A program made the position numbers and the translations under genes. Below are positions 10,988 through 22,529 of a DNA stretch of 64,000 nt, in pieces. Each line of letters opens with the position of its first letter. Position 1 is the first letter of the stretch. The notes under the pieces were generated by a model. The model did not search any database. It saw only the letters and a program-made list of their open reading frames with translations, and was not told the origin of the DNA. The DNA is from Megaustenia siamemsis (lineage: Eukaryota; Mollusca; Gastropoda; Stylommatophora; Ariophantidae), in assembly GCA_032433765.1 (NCBI GenBank), contig JAVIAB010000024.1, positions 17,272,648 to 17,336,647 of the forward strand, in the 5' to 3' direction.

Positions 10988-11004
10988 TCAATATTCTTTG
11001 ACAT

Positions 11005-12054
11005 ATGTTTTAATATTTTCACAACAGAATTAATGCATAAATCTGGTGAATGCAGTCGTACAAACACGGTTGACGAGGGTCATAATGACGGTTATGTACA
11101 TATTTTTTTTCCAATCGCGGTAAGATGTTTTATTTTATTTTATTTATTGGGGGGGGCGGCGGGGGCGGGGTGTGGGTGGAGATTAGATAAGATTAAATAG
11201 ACAGACTGACGGACAGAAAAGAGCGATGAAACGAAAATTGTAACCTGAACACCACGTGGCAACTTCACAGAACATTTGTTCTCCAACCCCAAAGACGTCG
11301 AGAACATGGGATAAAAGAGAGACAAATGTTCTTCATCTCCGTTTCGATCAAAATGTCCTTTTAAAATTATTGATGGGATTTTCGAGGAAATTTACGCAGA
11401 GACAGTTGTTTTTTTTTAATTTATATATATATATATTATAATAATATGGAAAGTGATTATATGAGCCGTATAATATATTGAAATTCTAAATTCACATTGA
11501 AATTCAATGTTCCCTAGCTCCACTGTAAATTCCCTGATTGTTCTATTTGAAATCCCAGGTTGTTATTTTCGGAAATTTTGTACTCCCCAAAATGTTTGTC
11601 TTTTGAGGGAGGCAGTGGAGGGGAACGATTTGAAAACATCAGCTTGGAGAGAGGACTATCACGTGAGACGTTTAACTGGATAAATGCGGTACTTAAACAC
11701 CGCCTGTTGGATGAGGCGGGTGTGGTGGTAGGAGGAGAAAGAGAAGCTCCGGATCGGCTGACGCGCCTTTAGAAAAGTAAATCCCAGATGTGGGAATACA
11801 AAAGCTGCGTGCGAGTGGGGGAGATTTCGTTGCTTCTACTGCAGTGGTTCTCGCACCTTTCCTGGCTTCGGTGCCAACTAATAGAATGTTAAGAGAGAGC
11901 CAAGTGTACTTGATAGTTGGCTGTGTTTGAGATAAATGTCGATCAAATTTATTTTCCTCGTTTGCACTCGACGACTACTAAAGGAATGAATAGTCGTCAT
12001 CCGTCTTTAAAAGGGCGTTCCATTTGTGTGGATGGGAGACAAATAATCAGCATT
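11005..12054. other. Unassigned
   Basis: Contains a G-rich run at 11147-11176 and TA repeats near 11421-11434. Nothing recognised as coding or as a known repeat. Confidence 0.45.
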
Positions 12055-12790
12055 ACCATTAAGTGCTGTCTGCGCATCGAAGGTTGGCTACCATGGAGCG
12101 TAATTCCGCTCTGTCTCTTGCTTTGATAGTGCAGGTTGTCATAGGCTGACTTCTATATCATTTGATGTGGAGGCGAAGGCGCGCCTCCCAGCACCAGAGC
12201 TGGAAGTTGTCAGCGACTCATAGCTGATGGGGCTTGCACCAGGATCGGTGAACCAAAACCATCCAGACCCTGCTCCACCTCTCCGCGGTGCCTCCAGTAA
12301 CAGATTAACCTGTCTAGTCTGGCCAAACGAGCAGGGATCGAAGAGGGAAGACAACCCGGTACTCAAAAACGTCGTGCTGAAGTCGGATGTGTTGGGCCGA
12401 AAGGTGCAAATATCACAGTGTTACACTGCAAACTACAACACAACGCAAACACGTCCACTTAACGTCCTTTTAAGGGCGGATGACGAAGAGGAAGTCTACA
12501 GTCTACGAATACTCTAGAATACTTTAGTCATCGGGCGAACGCAACCAACCAACCACAATATCATTTGATGCTACTTGTCCATGTTAATCTTGGTTTGCCT
12601 CTGCCTCTTTCACCTTGTATTTTTCCTTAGATGATTACTTTTAGTAGGCTGTTGTGTCTTTTAAGATGGCCCAAAAATTTCATTTATCTTGGTTGAATTG
12701 TGCATAGTAGTTCCCTTTTTATTTTTAGTTGTTTTAAGACTTCATCGTTTGTTTTATTTTATTTCTATCCAATTCTTCCTATTCTTCTAT
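12055..12790 (-). mobile_element. LINE-J 3' fragment, antisense, split by SINE-2
   Basis: 12065-12154 and 12571-12790 together match the reverse of the LINE-J 3' end, as at 44140-44625 and 29190-29480. Shared landmarks are GAAGGTTGGCTACCATGGAG, a CTTGTCCATGTTAATCTTGG block, a GATTACTTTTAGTAGG block and GCCCAAAAATTTCATTT. The break between them is a SINE-2 with a clear target-site duplication. Confidence 0.82.
12168..12557 (+). mobile_element. SINE-2, full length, with 13-bp target-site duplication
   Basis: A 390-bp element beginning TGGAGGCGAAGGC. Landmarks are GAGCTGGAAGTTGTCAGCGA, CCAGACCCTGCTCCACCTCT, GAGCAGGGATCGAAGAGGG, GCTGAAGTCGGATGTGTTGGG and AACGTCCTTTTAAGGGCGG. It ends ATCGGGCGAACGCAACCAACC. 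ATATCATTTGATG is duplicated at 12155-12167 and 12558-12570, fixing both ends. Not obviously tRNA-like at its head, so the SINE label is provisional. Confidence 0.9.
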
Positions 12791-12804
12791 ACAAATAATA
12801 ATAA

Positions 12805-13030
12805 ATATCATTATGGAGGGACACTTCCAAGACGACAGATCAACGAATCATTTCAGGGAAACAGGTATGCTTATAACACTCGGGAAAAAAAATCACAAAA
12901 CAACAGAAAAAAACAAAGAACAACAGACAGTCCGAAGCAGAATCGAACCCGTACTCCTCGACACGGCGCCTTGCCACAACAAACAAACGCTAGAGCACAC
13001 GGCCAACGAAGCTACATTAATGCTTCGTGC
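12805..13030 (-). mobile_element. SINE-7, antisense
   Basis: On the minus strand a tRNA-like segment includes a B box equivalent to GGGTTCGATTCTG (plus-strand CAGAATCGAACCC at 12940-12953). Upstream in the same sense lies a GCTCTAGCGTTTG block. It shares long runs with 36691-36850. No target-site duplication read. Confidence 0.65.
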
Positions 13031-13039
13031 TGTAGTTTA

Positions 13040-13200
13040 CAGTAAGGTGCGCCTTTCGGGCGAACATATCCGACTTTAGCATGGCATTTATCAGTACAGA
13101 ATTGCCTTCCTTTCAACCTCCCACCCACTTGGCCATATTGGTGAGTCTATTTGTTGGGGCACCCCGAAGAGTCGAAGCAGGATCTGGATAGTGTGCCGAT
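13040..13200 (-). mobile_element. SINE-2 fragment, antisense
   Basis: The reverse complement contains GCTAAAGTCGGATATGTTCG, a following CGAAAGGCGCACC and the TAAACTACAGCAC stretch of SINE-2. Adjacent to SINE-7 on the same strand. Confidence 0.72.
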
Positions 13201-14189
13201 TCTGATTGTGCAATGTTGGTTTTAACTAAGTGTGCGGCTAAAACCACTGTTCCGCTGGCTGAAAAGCTGACGTTCTGTGTTCGAAGCCCGCGGTAGACAG
13301 AAAGGATTGTTTCTATTGGGGGTGAAATAAAAATCCTGAGTCGCACACGTCGTGGCGACTGCTTGACCAAGCGGCCTTTATCCCTCTGGTTCTATCGTTG
13401 CCCCCCGTCATACACCAGCAATGGTGCTATGTGTCGTAAAGATAGTTTTTTTTTTCATGCTTGTACTGATAAACATTTCACCCTCGAAGATTTGTAGAAA
13501 TTATTATTGTTTTCTGTTTATGGGGTCCGGGAAATGACATACAGCCTTTTTTTTAATTAAATTAAATTCCCCCTGTGCACGTGTATAATTATGACTTAGG
13601 TTTTATCGTCCGTCTTCAATGAAATAAGATTTGTCACATACATGCTGACACGTATGGTTGGATGACTGAATGGATGGGTAGACTGTAGACTGACGGGTGG
13701 GTATGCACGAAGGGAGGTAATAAGGAGGGTACACAGGCTGACAAGTAGGCGAAGAAATTAGAAGGAACGGAAGAACTCAATCGCTCCATATATGGTTCGA
13801 ACCGGGTACAAGCACAAGACGCATGCCCTACAACAGTTAAGTCAAAAGAAGCCAGCGACCCAAAATTGACCGACTGTTCGGGATCAATGAAAACGGAACT
13901 AATTAAGATCCTTCTTCACCACCTCCTTCTCCAGTGGACCTAACATCAGTCCAACCAGTCAGGCCTTGTGAATAAGCTTCGAACAGGGAAGATAACTAGA
14001 TTCAAACAAGTCGCACCTTGTAGCTGAGTGTTTTGGGTGGCAAGGCGCAGATGATGCAGCTCGCTGAATGTCATAACACAATTCATGTACATCCTTCAAC
14101 ATCCTTCTAGGCTGTGGATGACGAAGAGCTACAGCCGCCGAAAGAAAACAACAGCAATAATGAACGAACGAAGGGACAGACGGACGGAC
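13201..14189. other. Unassigned
   Basis: No family recognised. 13390-14100 shows no credible coding frame. Confidence 0.45.
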
Positions 14190-14402
14190 AAACGGACGAA
14201 AGAAAGAAAGGGAAAGAGGCAGGGTGGATGGAAAGAAAGAAAGAAAAGAAAGAAAGAAAGGGAAAGAGGCAGGGTGGATGGAAAGAAAGAAAGGGAAAGA
14301 GGCAGGGTGGATGGAAAGAAAGAAAGAAAGAAAGAAAGAAAGAAAAAGAAGGAAAGGGAAAGAGGGAGGGTGGATGGAAAGAAAGAAAGAAAGAAAGAAA
14401 AA

Positions 14403-14439
<37 letters not shown>

Positions 14440-14465
14440 AAAAGAAGGAAAGAAAGAAAGAAAAT
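14190..14465. repeat. (GAAA)n purine tract with interspersed GGGAGG-type units
   Basis: AAAG/GAAA tetranucleotides are interrupted several times by a longer unit containing GGCAGGGTGGATGGAAAG (14217, 14269, 14302, 14365). Open frames rich in K, E and R on one strand and F, L and S on the other are by-products. Confidence 0.93.
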
Positions 14466-14557
14466 TATGATCGACAGCCAAATAATAATGTGTCCACTGA
14501 GAGAAACAATCATCAACTCAGCGGTTACCCAGTTTTACTTTGCGCACTCCCTTTGTT

Positions 14558-14815
14558 GGGAGCCGCGACAGCTCAGTGGACTGAACTACAAAAGAACAAC
14601 AGGTCGAGTTCGATCCTGAACTACAGCTTCTAGGTTCACTCAGCCTTTAATGGGTACCGGATCTTTTTTTTTCTGGAAAGTAAAGCGGCACGGACGTAAT
14701 ACCGACCACATTACCCCAAAAATCATGTGCCGAAAATCTGTAAAAATTATGGTCACTAACATCATATACCCTATACGCCACTTTGCCTGATGGGGCGCTT
14801 TACTTCATTTTACAT
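14558..14815 (+). mobile_element. SINE-1
   Basis: CGACAGCTCAGTGGACTG (A-box region) and GAGTTCGATCCTG (B box) are followed by the standard SINE-1 body, ending ACGCCACTTTGCCTGATGGGG and a T-rich tail. A few small deletions in the head. No clear target-site duplication. Confidence 0.88.
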
Positions 14816-15635
14816 CCTTAATTATCCAATCGCTCCTGTTATCCCAGTGAACCATCCTTCTTGTGATTCCCTCACAATTTTAGAACCGCTGTTCTGGTGG
14901 GTATTTATATCCTTGAAGTTACGGGCGGCATTTTGCTGGTAGCATACGAAGCAATTCCCAAAGAGATTTGTAACGCTAACACAGGCATCAAGCCAAAGTT
15001 ATGTCCACTTTCAGCCAAAGTGGTGCCCTTTTTAAACCAAAGCTATAACTTTGTCGATCTAAATCAATGCTACGATTATTATTCGACTATATTAAAGTTA
15101 TCATTATCCAACAAAATATCAAAGTTATTCGAGAAGTTAACTAGATCAAAGTAATGATTACTCGTTCAGCTGAATCAATGTTGTTTACTGGACTTAATCT
15201 TTTACAATTATAATAACACTTTACTCGACAAAATAATAGTAATGATTACATGAATGCATTCTCACTCGACTAAAATAAAGATACGTTGAAAAAGAGAAAG
15301 ATGACAACTAGAAGAAGAAGGAGAACACAGAATATTTCTGCAGCAAAAATGGTTCTTGGCATATATACAGACACTGCACAATAATAAGAAACTACTCAAT
15401 AATGAAGAACCAAAAAATGCATGTTTATGATAGCCTAATGCTGAACTACTCAAAGTAGACCGACACATCATTGGCAGCTGAGGTTTTCCAGCAACGTTTC
15501 TCACGAAAAAGGGAATAATTGAGAAGTTGTTGAGACTAGGATACCTCATATATTTCAACAGTTGGCGCGAGAAAATAGTACTACTACACTCAAGTGTCCA
15601 GCAAGTAATATTGAATATACTACTACTACTAATAA

Positions 15636-15651
<16 letters not shown>
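14816..15651. other. Unassigned
   Basis: AT-rich, no gene or repeat family recognised. Confidence 0.45.

Positions 15652-15702
<51 letters not shown>
15652..15702. repeat. (TA)n microsatellite
   Basis: About 25 uninterrupted TA dinucleotides. Confidence 0.97.
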
Positions 15703-15705
<3 letters not shown>

Positions 15706-16090
15706 CCGTGTGTTACCGGGCCTCATTATGTGGGATGTAAAGAATAGTGTCACTGTGACCTTCCAGGCATGTCGTAAGAGGCGACTAAGGAGGTTGATCG
15801 ATGGCTTGACAAGCTGTCATTGTAAAAAGCATTGTTATGGAAACAGACCATAGATTTTAGCAGTGATCTCTGCAATATGTGCCATTTTGGCACGCAAGGT
15901 TTCTGTTTTTGAGATTGTGGTTCTGCCCTATGTGCCGTCTTCGGCTCGAAAGGACAACAGATAGATAGAATAGTAATATTACTTCTAACTGCTGCCACTA
16001 ATACCTACTAACTGCTGCTACCACTACTACTACTGCTGTCGCTACTACTACTGCTGCTACTGCTACTACTGTTACTAGTGTTACTACCAA
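15703..16090. other. Unassigned, ending in imperfect (ACT)n
   Basis: 15703-15960 holds a block with CATGTCGTAAGAGGCGACTA that may be a dispersed repeat, but no second copy is present here. 15990-16090 is an imperfect CTACTACTG trinucleotide array. Confidence 0.45.
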
Positions 16091-16213
16091 TGTGTACCAC
16101 AAGAATTTTTTTGTCTAAAAGTGTAGCGTGCCTAGCTTCATAATCTACCGACCATGGGTTTATTTCAAAACGTGTACTCCACAACAAACTGAACTAGGTT
16201 TAAAACAGGTACC

Positions 16214-16533
16214 GCTTTTTTTTTCTTCTTGCTTGCCAGCTTTTGCCTCTGACGAAATAACTAGAGACCAGGAACTGAATTTTGCCTGTTAATCCAGTTT
16301 TCCCTAGCAGCCGTGTGTACAGGGGTTCAACGCCGCACAGGCAGATAACTCTTCGGAGGTACTCATATTTTATTCTGTCCATGAGTAACTGACGTTTAAG
16401 CCGGGTCTCCTGCTGAGATCAGGGGTGGTTGCCGCAGAGAGAGATTATAATAAAAATCCCAAATGGTGCAGCCGAGATTTGAACCCACAACCTCTCTGTC
16501 TTGAGGCAAGAGCCTCTAGACCAACCAGTGCGC
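16214..16533 (-). mobile_element. SINE-4, antisense, with 12-bp target-site duplication
   Basis: The minus strand begins with the tRNA-like head (A-box region TGGTCTAGAGGCTC, B box GGGTTCAAATCTCG), then a CTCTCTGCGGCAACCACCCC block, GAGTACCTCCGAAGAG, a GCCTGTGCGGCG block and a T-poor, A-rich tail. AAAACAGGTACC is duplicated at 16202-16213 and 16534-16545. Confidence 0.93.
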
Positions 16534-16609
16534 AAAACAGGTACCTGACCGGTATAGTTGGTGAAATTATTAACAGCAAGGAAAAGCACTGGGCCAACAC
16601 CACCAACAG

Positions 16610-16830
16610 CTTCAGCCTCGTCTCCCCCACACACCTTGAGTCCGACCGATAACTGCCCCCATCAACTGTGTTTGAAGCCACCTGCAGTAGCAGATTTCTT
16701 ATTTTGTGAGGAAAGTCACAGCAATGACCAGAAATATCAAAGGATGATAACATTAAGGTCAAAGGTTAATGAGATTGGTCGGTCATAGAATTAGTTTCTC
16801 TCGGACCGAAGACGGCTCACCTATTCTTAA
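16610..16830 (+). mobile_element. Dispersed repeat, family 5
   Basis: Shares CCCATCAACTGTGTTTGAAG, a TTTCTTATTTTGTGAGGAAA-like run, AATATCAAAGGATGATAACA and TTAAGGTCAAAGGTTA with 34790-35000 in the same orientation. Class unknown. It may be a SINE lacking an obvious tRNA head. Confidence 0.72.
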
Positions 16831-16974
16831 AATCGGTAATTTATAGGAGTGATTCCAATTTGTGACAAACAAATGAAACAAAGAACACAAGGGCTACCAG
16901 ACAAGCAGTTCATGCTATATAACACTGCATCTCATTAGAACACACACATTTACTATACAATCTTGAGATTGCGA

Positions 16975-17165
16975 ACAGGGCATTAAAGAGTGCAGTTCTT
17001 TATCATTTTTTAAACATCTAAGAACGGACATCTTTGATGAATGCGACTGTGAAATATGCAAAATGAAAGCTGAATATATGCTACAATCATGGCCAACATA
17101 AGATGACCAGATAAAAGCTCTTGTGGCCATCAATGGTGCCATACCAGGACAAGCTGTACGGAGAT
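16975..17165 (+). mobile_element. LINE tail fragment with cysteine-rich RNase H C-terminus
   Basis: One forward frame reads FDECDCEICKMKAEYMLQS, which resembles the cysteine-containing block (CxCG...AEHxLxxC) at the end of many jockey/I-type LINE polyproteins. Short and broken. The family assignment is inference. Confidence 0.5.
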
Positions 17166-17492
17166 GTCACCAGCCTTGAACTGAACAATGTTTTCTACGA
17201 ATTTATTTCAAACTGATATCTAGAGGTGTACACGAAATAATAAATATGTGACATTTCAAAACTTCTTTATTTCAGAGTTAGTGTTGGGTCTCCGGAGGTC
17301 TGGGCTGAAATTGGATCAGAGACTCATAAATGACAGTTTCCACAAGGACTAGAGAGACCTGATCAAGATATTTTACACCTTTCAGTGGATGGGCTTAGAA
17401 AAAGTCTGGCCAATCAAGTGGAGATAGGCAAGAGAGAGATATGTATTGTTGCCTATTGTTAACCACTTCCCGACGCATATCTTAACGACAGA
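17166..17492. other. Unassigned
   Basis: No recognised gene or repeat between the LINE tail and the 15-bp array. Confidence 0.45.
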
Positions 17493-18418
17493 CGGTGATG
17501 ACGGGTAGTCTGATGAGGAGTAGTCTGATGAGGAGTAGTCTGATGAGGAGTAGTCTAATGAGGAGTATTCTAATGAGGAGTAGTCTGATGAGGAGTAGTC
17601 TAATGAGGAGTAGTCTGATGAGGAGTAGTCTAATGAGGAGTATTCTAATGAGGAGTATTCTGATGAGGAGTAGTCTGATGAGGAGTAGTCTAATGAGGAG
17701 TATCTAATGAGGAGTAGTCTGATGAGGAGTAGTCTAATGAGGAGTAGTCTAATGAGTAGTCTGATGAGAGCAGTCTAATGAGGAGTATTCTAATGAGAGT
17801 AGTCTGATGAGGAGTAGTCTAATGAGAGTAGTCTGATGAGGAGTAGTCTAATGAGGAGTATTCTAATGAGGAGTAGTCTGATGAGGAGTAGTCTGATGAG
17901 GGGTAGTCTGATGAGGAGCAGTCTGATGAGGAGTAGTCTGATGAGTAGTCTAATGAGGAGTAGTCTGATGAGGAGTAATCTGATGAGGAGTAGTCTGATG
18001 AGGAGTAGTCTAATGAGGAGTAGTCTGATGAGGAGTAGTCTGATGAGGAGTAGTCTAATGAGGAGTAGTCTGATGAGGAGTAGTCTGATGAGGAGCAGTC
18101 TGATGAGGAGCAGTCTGATGAGGAGCAGTCTGATGAGGAGTAGTCTGATGAGGTGTAGTCTGATGAGGAGTAGTCTAATGAGGAGTATTCTAATGAGGAG
18201 TAGTCTGATGAGGAGTAGTCTAATGAGGAGTAGTCTGATGAGGAGTAGTCTAATGAGGAGTATTCTGATGAGGAGTAGTCTAATGAGGAGTAGTCTGATG
18301 AGGGGTAGTCTTATGAGGAGTAGTCTAATGAGGAGTATTCTGATGAGGAGTAGTCTAATGAGGGGTAGTCTGATAAGGGGTAGTCTTATGAGGGGTAGTC
18401 TGAAGAGGAGTAGTCTAC
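17493..18418. repeat. 15-bp minisatellite, about 61 copies
   Basis: The unit AGTCTGATGAGGAGT varies mainly as CTGATG/CTAATG and GAGTAGT/GAGTATT. Some units lose one to five bases between 17701 and 17960. The unit is five codons, so the forward frame reads SLMRS repeats for up to about 200 residues. Length changes shift the frame, so I treat it as non-coding. Confidence 0.95.
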
Positions 18419-18464
18419 AAGTTATACAAGGGTGGATTCAGAATAAAATCAATATGTGATGAGA

Positions 18465-19375
18465 AGAACAACAATTTGGGTTTCGGAAAAACAAGGCACA
18501 AAAGAAGCCACATTCTACATGAGGACATTATTCGAAAAGTACATAGATGTAAAGAAATCAATATGTGCCTGCTTCATAGACTACACCAAAGCTATTGATG
18601 GATTACAACCATAAACAATCAGAGGACCACAAGTCCTAAATCAGGATGCTTTCATAATATGAATAGATATGAACAAGTTATCATTACACACTTCAAAACA
18701 GGACACAATCGACTCCATAGCCACATGTATACAAAATTCAAGATCGGCACCTCAACTACTGTACATGTGGACAGGCGCTCCAGACTGCTGAACAAATGCT
18801 TCAAGATTGCACTGAATATAGTAGACAGGAAAATCCATTGACCCATAGATACAACACTACCGACAACACTGTATGGGCCACTGCAAGAATTACAAAAGAC
18901 AGTAAAATTTGTACAGGAAACGACATTGCAGATATAGACAATACTTCAGGCGAACGAAAGATAGATACATAGACCATAAACAACTTATAGACTGCCTAAA
19001 AGAAATACATCTAGATGACACAGACATACGACTAATATGTCATTTATAATGGGAGCAAACGGCAATAATAAAATATAACAAAGTGAACTCTACCACCTAT
19101 TGATATAAAAAGAGGAGCTAGACAGTTAAACACAATTCAGACAGGACAAATGAGATTTTGGAACATGTTAAAAGATACAACAACCTACTGAAAGTAATCT
19201 TGGAAGGGGAAATACAAGGTAAATTAGGCAGACTAAGACTAACATGTACGAGTAACATCAAAAGATGGACAAGTCAGCCTATGACAATCTGCACCATCAA
19301 AGCAAGAGGCAGGGAGGAATGGCGATCCATGATAGCCAACCTTCAATGCACAGACGGCACTCAACGATGACGATA
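18465..19375 (+). mobile_element. LINE-J relic with RT core deleted
   Basis: 18473-18607 reads the RT fingers block QFGFRKNKAQKK and onward. 18973-19120 continues with DHKQLIDCLKEIHLDDTDIRL and a WEQTAIIKYNKVNS segment. The sequence then jumps near 19120 directly to the 3' domain: EHVKRYNNLLKVILEGE, SNIKRWTSQPMTICTIKARG and a terminal CTDGT. The palm with the catalytic YADD is missing. The element is interrupted by the insertion at 18619-18972. Confidence 0.8.
18619..18972 (+). mobile_element. 5'-truncated LINE tail in LINE-J, 11-bp target-site duplication
   Basis: ACCATAAACAA is duplicated at 18608-18618 and 18973-18983 around 354 inserted bases. The insert reads ITHFKTGHNRLHSHMYTKFK, a TGHNRL-type block found near the C-terminus of I/jockey-like LINE proteins. 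It ends with TCAGGCGAACGAAAGATAGA, a GGCGAACG-containing tail similar to the end of SINE-2. Confidence 0.82.
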
Positions 19376-19658
19376 CTGAAGATATAGGATGTCTTACTCG
19401 CTACTCAACGGCATTTCTTTAATGGTTTTACCACTAGTTCTCCTCCAGAGTATACCAACATATTTTCCAGCAATCCTGTGTTAGCTCTCACAGCTACTGT
19501 ACACTAACACTCACGAATAACAACCGTATTATGTAGGCACACTCAGCCACATGACAAAGATCAAGCACAGCTGTGACAACAGTTAGGCACCGCACTACAG
19601 ACACATTTTTTAAAAATTTCTCACACAAAGAATGTGCTCCTGTTCAAATGTCCTTGCA

Positions 19659-19978
19659 GGAGACTGGTGGTCTCGAGGCAAAACGCCGGCCTCGAGACAG
19701 TGAGGTTTTGGGTTCAAATCCCGGCTACACTGGTTGGGATTTTATTTATTATTTCTCTCTGCGGCAACCACCCTGGTCTCAGCAGCGAGGCCCGGCTTGT
19801 AACGTCAATTACTCATCGACGGAAAAAAATATGAGTACCTCCGAAGACGGAGTTATCTGCCTGTGCGGCGAGGGATCCCTGTGCACACGGCTGCCAGGAA
19901 AAATGGATTAACACGCAAAATTCAGTTACTAAGTCTCTCGGGGCTTCGTCAGAGGTAAAAGCTGGCGAACGAGAAATA
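19659..19978 (+). mobile_element. SINE-4, full length, with 13-bp target-site duplication
   Basis: tRNA-like head with TGGTCTCGAGGC (A-box region) and a perfect B box, GGGTTCAAATCCC. The body has CTCTCTGCGGCAACCACCC, GAGTACCTCCGAAGACGGAG, TATCTGCCTGTGCGGCG and CTTCGTCAGAGGTAAAAGC. AAATGTCCTTGCA is duplicated at 19646-19658 and 19979-19991. Confidence 0.95.
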
Positions 19979-20248
19979 AAATGTCCTTGCAATATCTTCA
20001 TTCTGTTAGAATTATTGAGGAAATTCTGGTATCGGTAGCTAGTGACACTCTGTATAACATAGCGTGTAGAATGAACCATAACATAATCTGTGAGGTTATA
20101 TTTCTGAAATGAACGAATGAGCAGACACGTGACATATCAATGACAAACGTTTGTGAATGATCTCTTACACGATACATCTTGTGTTGTTGGCAGACACATT
20201 GTAATTATCAAGACAACTTAATGTCTACGCTACAAGCACTGGACACAG

Positions 20249-20403
20249 CCAACTATAGAGTAGGCCTGAACGCAACCCCACTAGGGTGACGTTTTCAGCT
20301 GTGCCATCAGGGGCGGGTGTGGGTGCGGTTAAGTAAGCAAATGTGAGCACTGACCGATGACGCCACGATTGTTGGGTTGCGCTCACGCTTTTCTATAGTT
20401 GGG
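20249..20403. mobile_element. MITE-like hairpin
   Basis: The first ten bases, CCAACTATAG, are an exact inverted match to the end, CTATAGTTGG. The match continues imperfectly inward (CTGAACGCAACCCCA against TGGGTTGCGCTCACG), giving roughly 32-bp terminal inverted repeats around a GC-rich core. I see no convincing target-site duplication and no second copy in the window. Confidence 0.65.
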
Positions 20404-21965
20404 TCTGCACTGAAAACGGCTTTAAAAAACAAACAATAAAAAACAGGTTACCAATTAACAAAAAAAATATTTTTTTTTTTTTGGGGGGGGGGGGGAGGAG
20501 ATAGAATCTTTACTGAAGCGGATGTATTTCTACTTGACTTACTGTGAACTAGTAGCAGCAATAATGTTCTTGTGTAAAGCATCACCAATGTGCACTAATA
20601 AAGTACATTAACCTGATGAATGAATACAACTTTAACCGCTTGAGAAAATTTTTGACAAAAGAAAATCAGCAGTCAAAGACAACAACTAAAACGGGGGCGA
20701 ACACAACAAGCAGCCAATGAAGCTGTATAGGTCATGTGATCAGAAGGGGGGACCAATTACAAGGGAACAGGCTACTAATTGCAGTGCTGCAGTAAAGCTG
20801 GTAGCAAGAAACCAGTAGTGGGTGTGTGGTACACACTCAAAGGTATGGTGACAGCTTCACTAAAATGGAACACAGCAAAATACTGACGTTTCGGCCTGCG
20901 ACCTTATTCAGATGACGGGGACAACGACAACAAACGGCGAGGCACATATATCTATAGCTACATGTCGGATGATAAAGTTAGGGAGAGGTGGATGGAGAGA
21001 TGAGAGATAGGATGGTGAGATGAAGAAGAGATGTGTCACATGTGGGAGGATAGGTGAAGTGTAGAGATATAAAATGGTGAATATAGAGAAACGATGAAGA
21101 GCTGAAAACTAAAAACAAATTACAAATCGACTCTGGACGGAAAGCGAATGAGAAGCAGACTAGAGATTACATGTGGCAGGACAACAAAAGCGTAGATTCT
21201 TAACATGGGCCAGACATGGGGCATCCTGTACGTGCGAATGACCACGAAGATAAAAAAACTAAGAAACTCTGTCGTTGCTCTACAATGCGCCGCAAGCCTT
21301 AACGGTATGTAATTAGCAGAAAATACAATGATTACCATGGTGTGACGTATGGCGTTCTGGGGGCTATACCTTGTAACCAACAGAAAACAAGAGAACAAAC
21401 GAAGCCGACGAGTAAGCCCATATATAACACTCAAAGTGCGCGTAAAGTGTCATACGTTCACAAATCTACCGTATATATTTACCCAAACACAAAACGACAG
21501 GTACATGTTTCTAAGCTTCAACCGAAGCTCCACTATTTAGCTTCATAGAAACCATTGAGCTCTGTATAAACGACAACTCCTATACGCTTTTGAAATGAAC
21601 AAACAAGTACATTGAACTCAAATAATGCGACGTCAGGAGAAAAGATTCAATTGAGTTTCGGGGCAGCCTCAGCAGTGAAGAGTTGTTCAAACTAAAAATT
21701 AAAACTGGCTGGCGGGTACAGCTCAAATCAATAGTGGGACTCTTCGGATCCATGTAACAGCAACTGGGCTGTATACAGAGAGAACATCATTATCAACAGA
21801 TGCACTTTTAGGGCCACTCCAACATGCCTGAGAGTGATCCCAGTGAAAGTGATTTTTTTTTTCTTTTCTTTCTGCGGCTGCGTACCTCGCTGCGAGATAT
21901 TAGAACAGTGTTTCCCAACTTGTTAACACTCGCCACCTCCTTTAAAGAAACCTAACTTCAAGATA
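20404..21965. other. Unassigned
   Basis: Includes a T/G homopolymer junction at 20467-20494 and a TGACGTTTCGGCCTGCGACC segment at 20882 that may belong to a dispersed repeat. No supported gene. Confidence 0.4.
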
Positions 21966-22252
21966 CCCTTTTAATAACAGCTAAATAATTGCACGATCTT
22001 CCTTTAATAACAACCTTGTAATTTCAAGATCTCCTTTTATAAGAGCCAAGTAGTTTCACAATCTTCTTTTATAAGAGCCAAGTAGTTTCACAATCTTCTT
22101 TTATAAGAGCCAAGTAGTTTCACAATCTCCTTTAATAAGAGCCAAGTAGTTTCACAATCTCCTTTTATAAGAGCCAAGTAGTTTCACAATCTTTTTTTAT
22201 AAGAGTCAAGTAGTTTCACAATCTACTTTTATAAGAGCCAAGTAGTTTCACG
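21966..22252. repeat. 32-bp minisatellite, about 9 copies
   Basis: The unit is CTTTTATAAGAGCCAAGTAG plus TTTCACAATCTT with 32-bp spacing (for example 22042 to 22074). The first copies, 21966-22040, are diverged (TTTAATAACAAC). Confidence 0.9.
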
Positions 22253-22357
22253 ATGCCTATAATCTTCTACTACTGTTCTACTGACCACTCTTTCACTTCC
22301 TTCTCCCTACTGCTCAACAGAAAAAATGTAACAACAGATATGAAATGTTTGCTCTAC

Positions 22358-22460
22358 AACAACAACAACTACTACTACTACTACTACTATTGCTACTACT
22401 ACTACCTCTATAATTACAACTATTACCACTGCTGCTATTGTTGCTACTACTACCCGTTCG
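22358..22460. repeat. Imperfect (TAC)n tract
   Basis: ACAACAACAACTACTACTAC followed by mixed TAC and TGC triplets. Confidence 0.9.
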
Positions 22461-22529
22461 CTAGACTCAAAATTGCAATCTGTCTTTTCAACGAATCTAA
22501 ACATCATTAATGCTACCGTTACATTTTTG

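Noticed and set aside
17836..18459. 207-residue MRSSL repeat protein
   Set aside because: A 15-bp minisatellite. Frames shift wherever unit length changes, and there is no flanking domain.
20882..20960. Terminal repeat of a DNA transposon (TGACGTTTCGGCCTGCGACC)
   Set aside because: The motif looks like an inverted-repeat end but I found no partner nearby.
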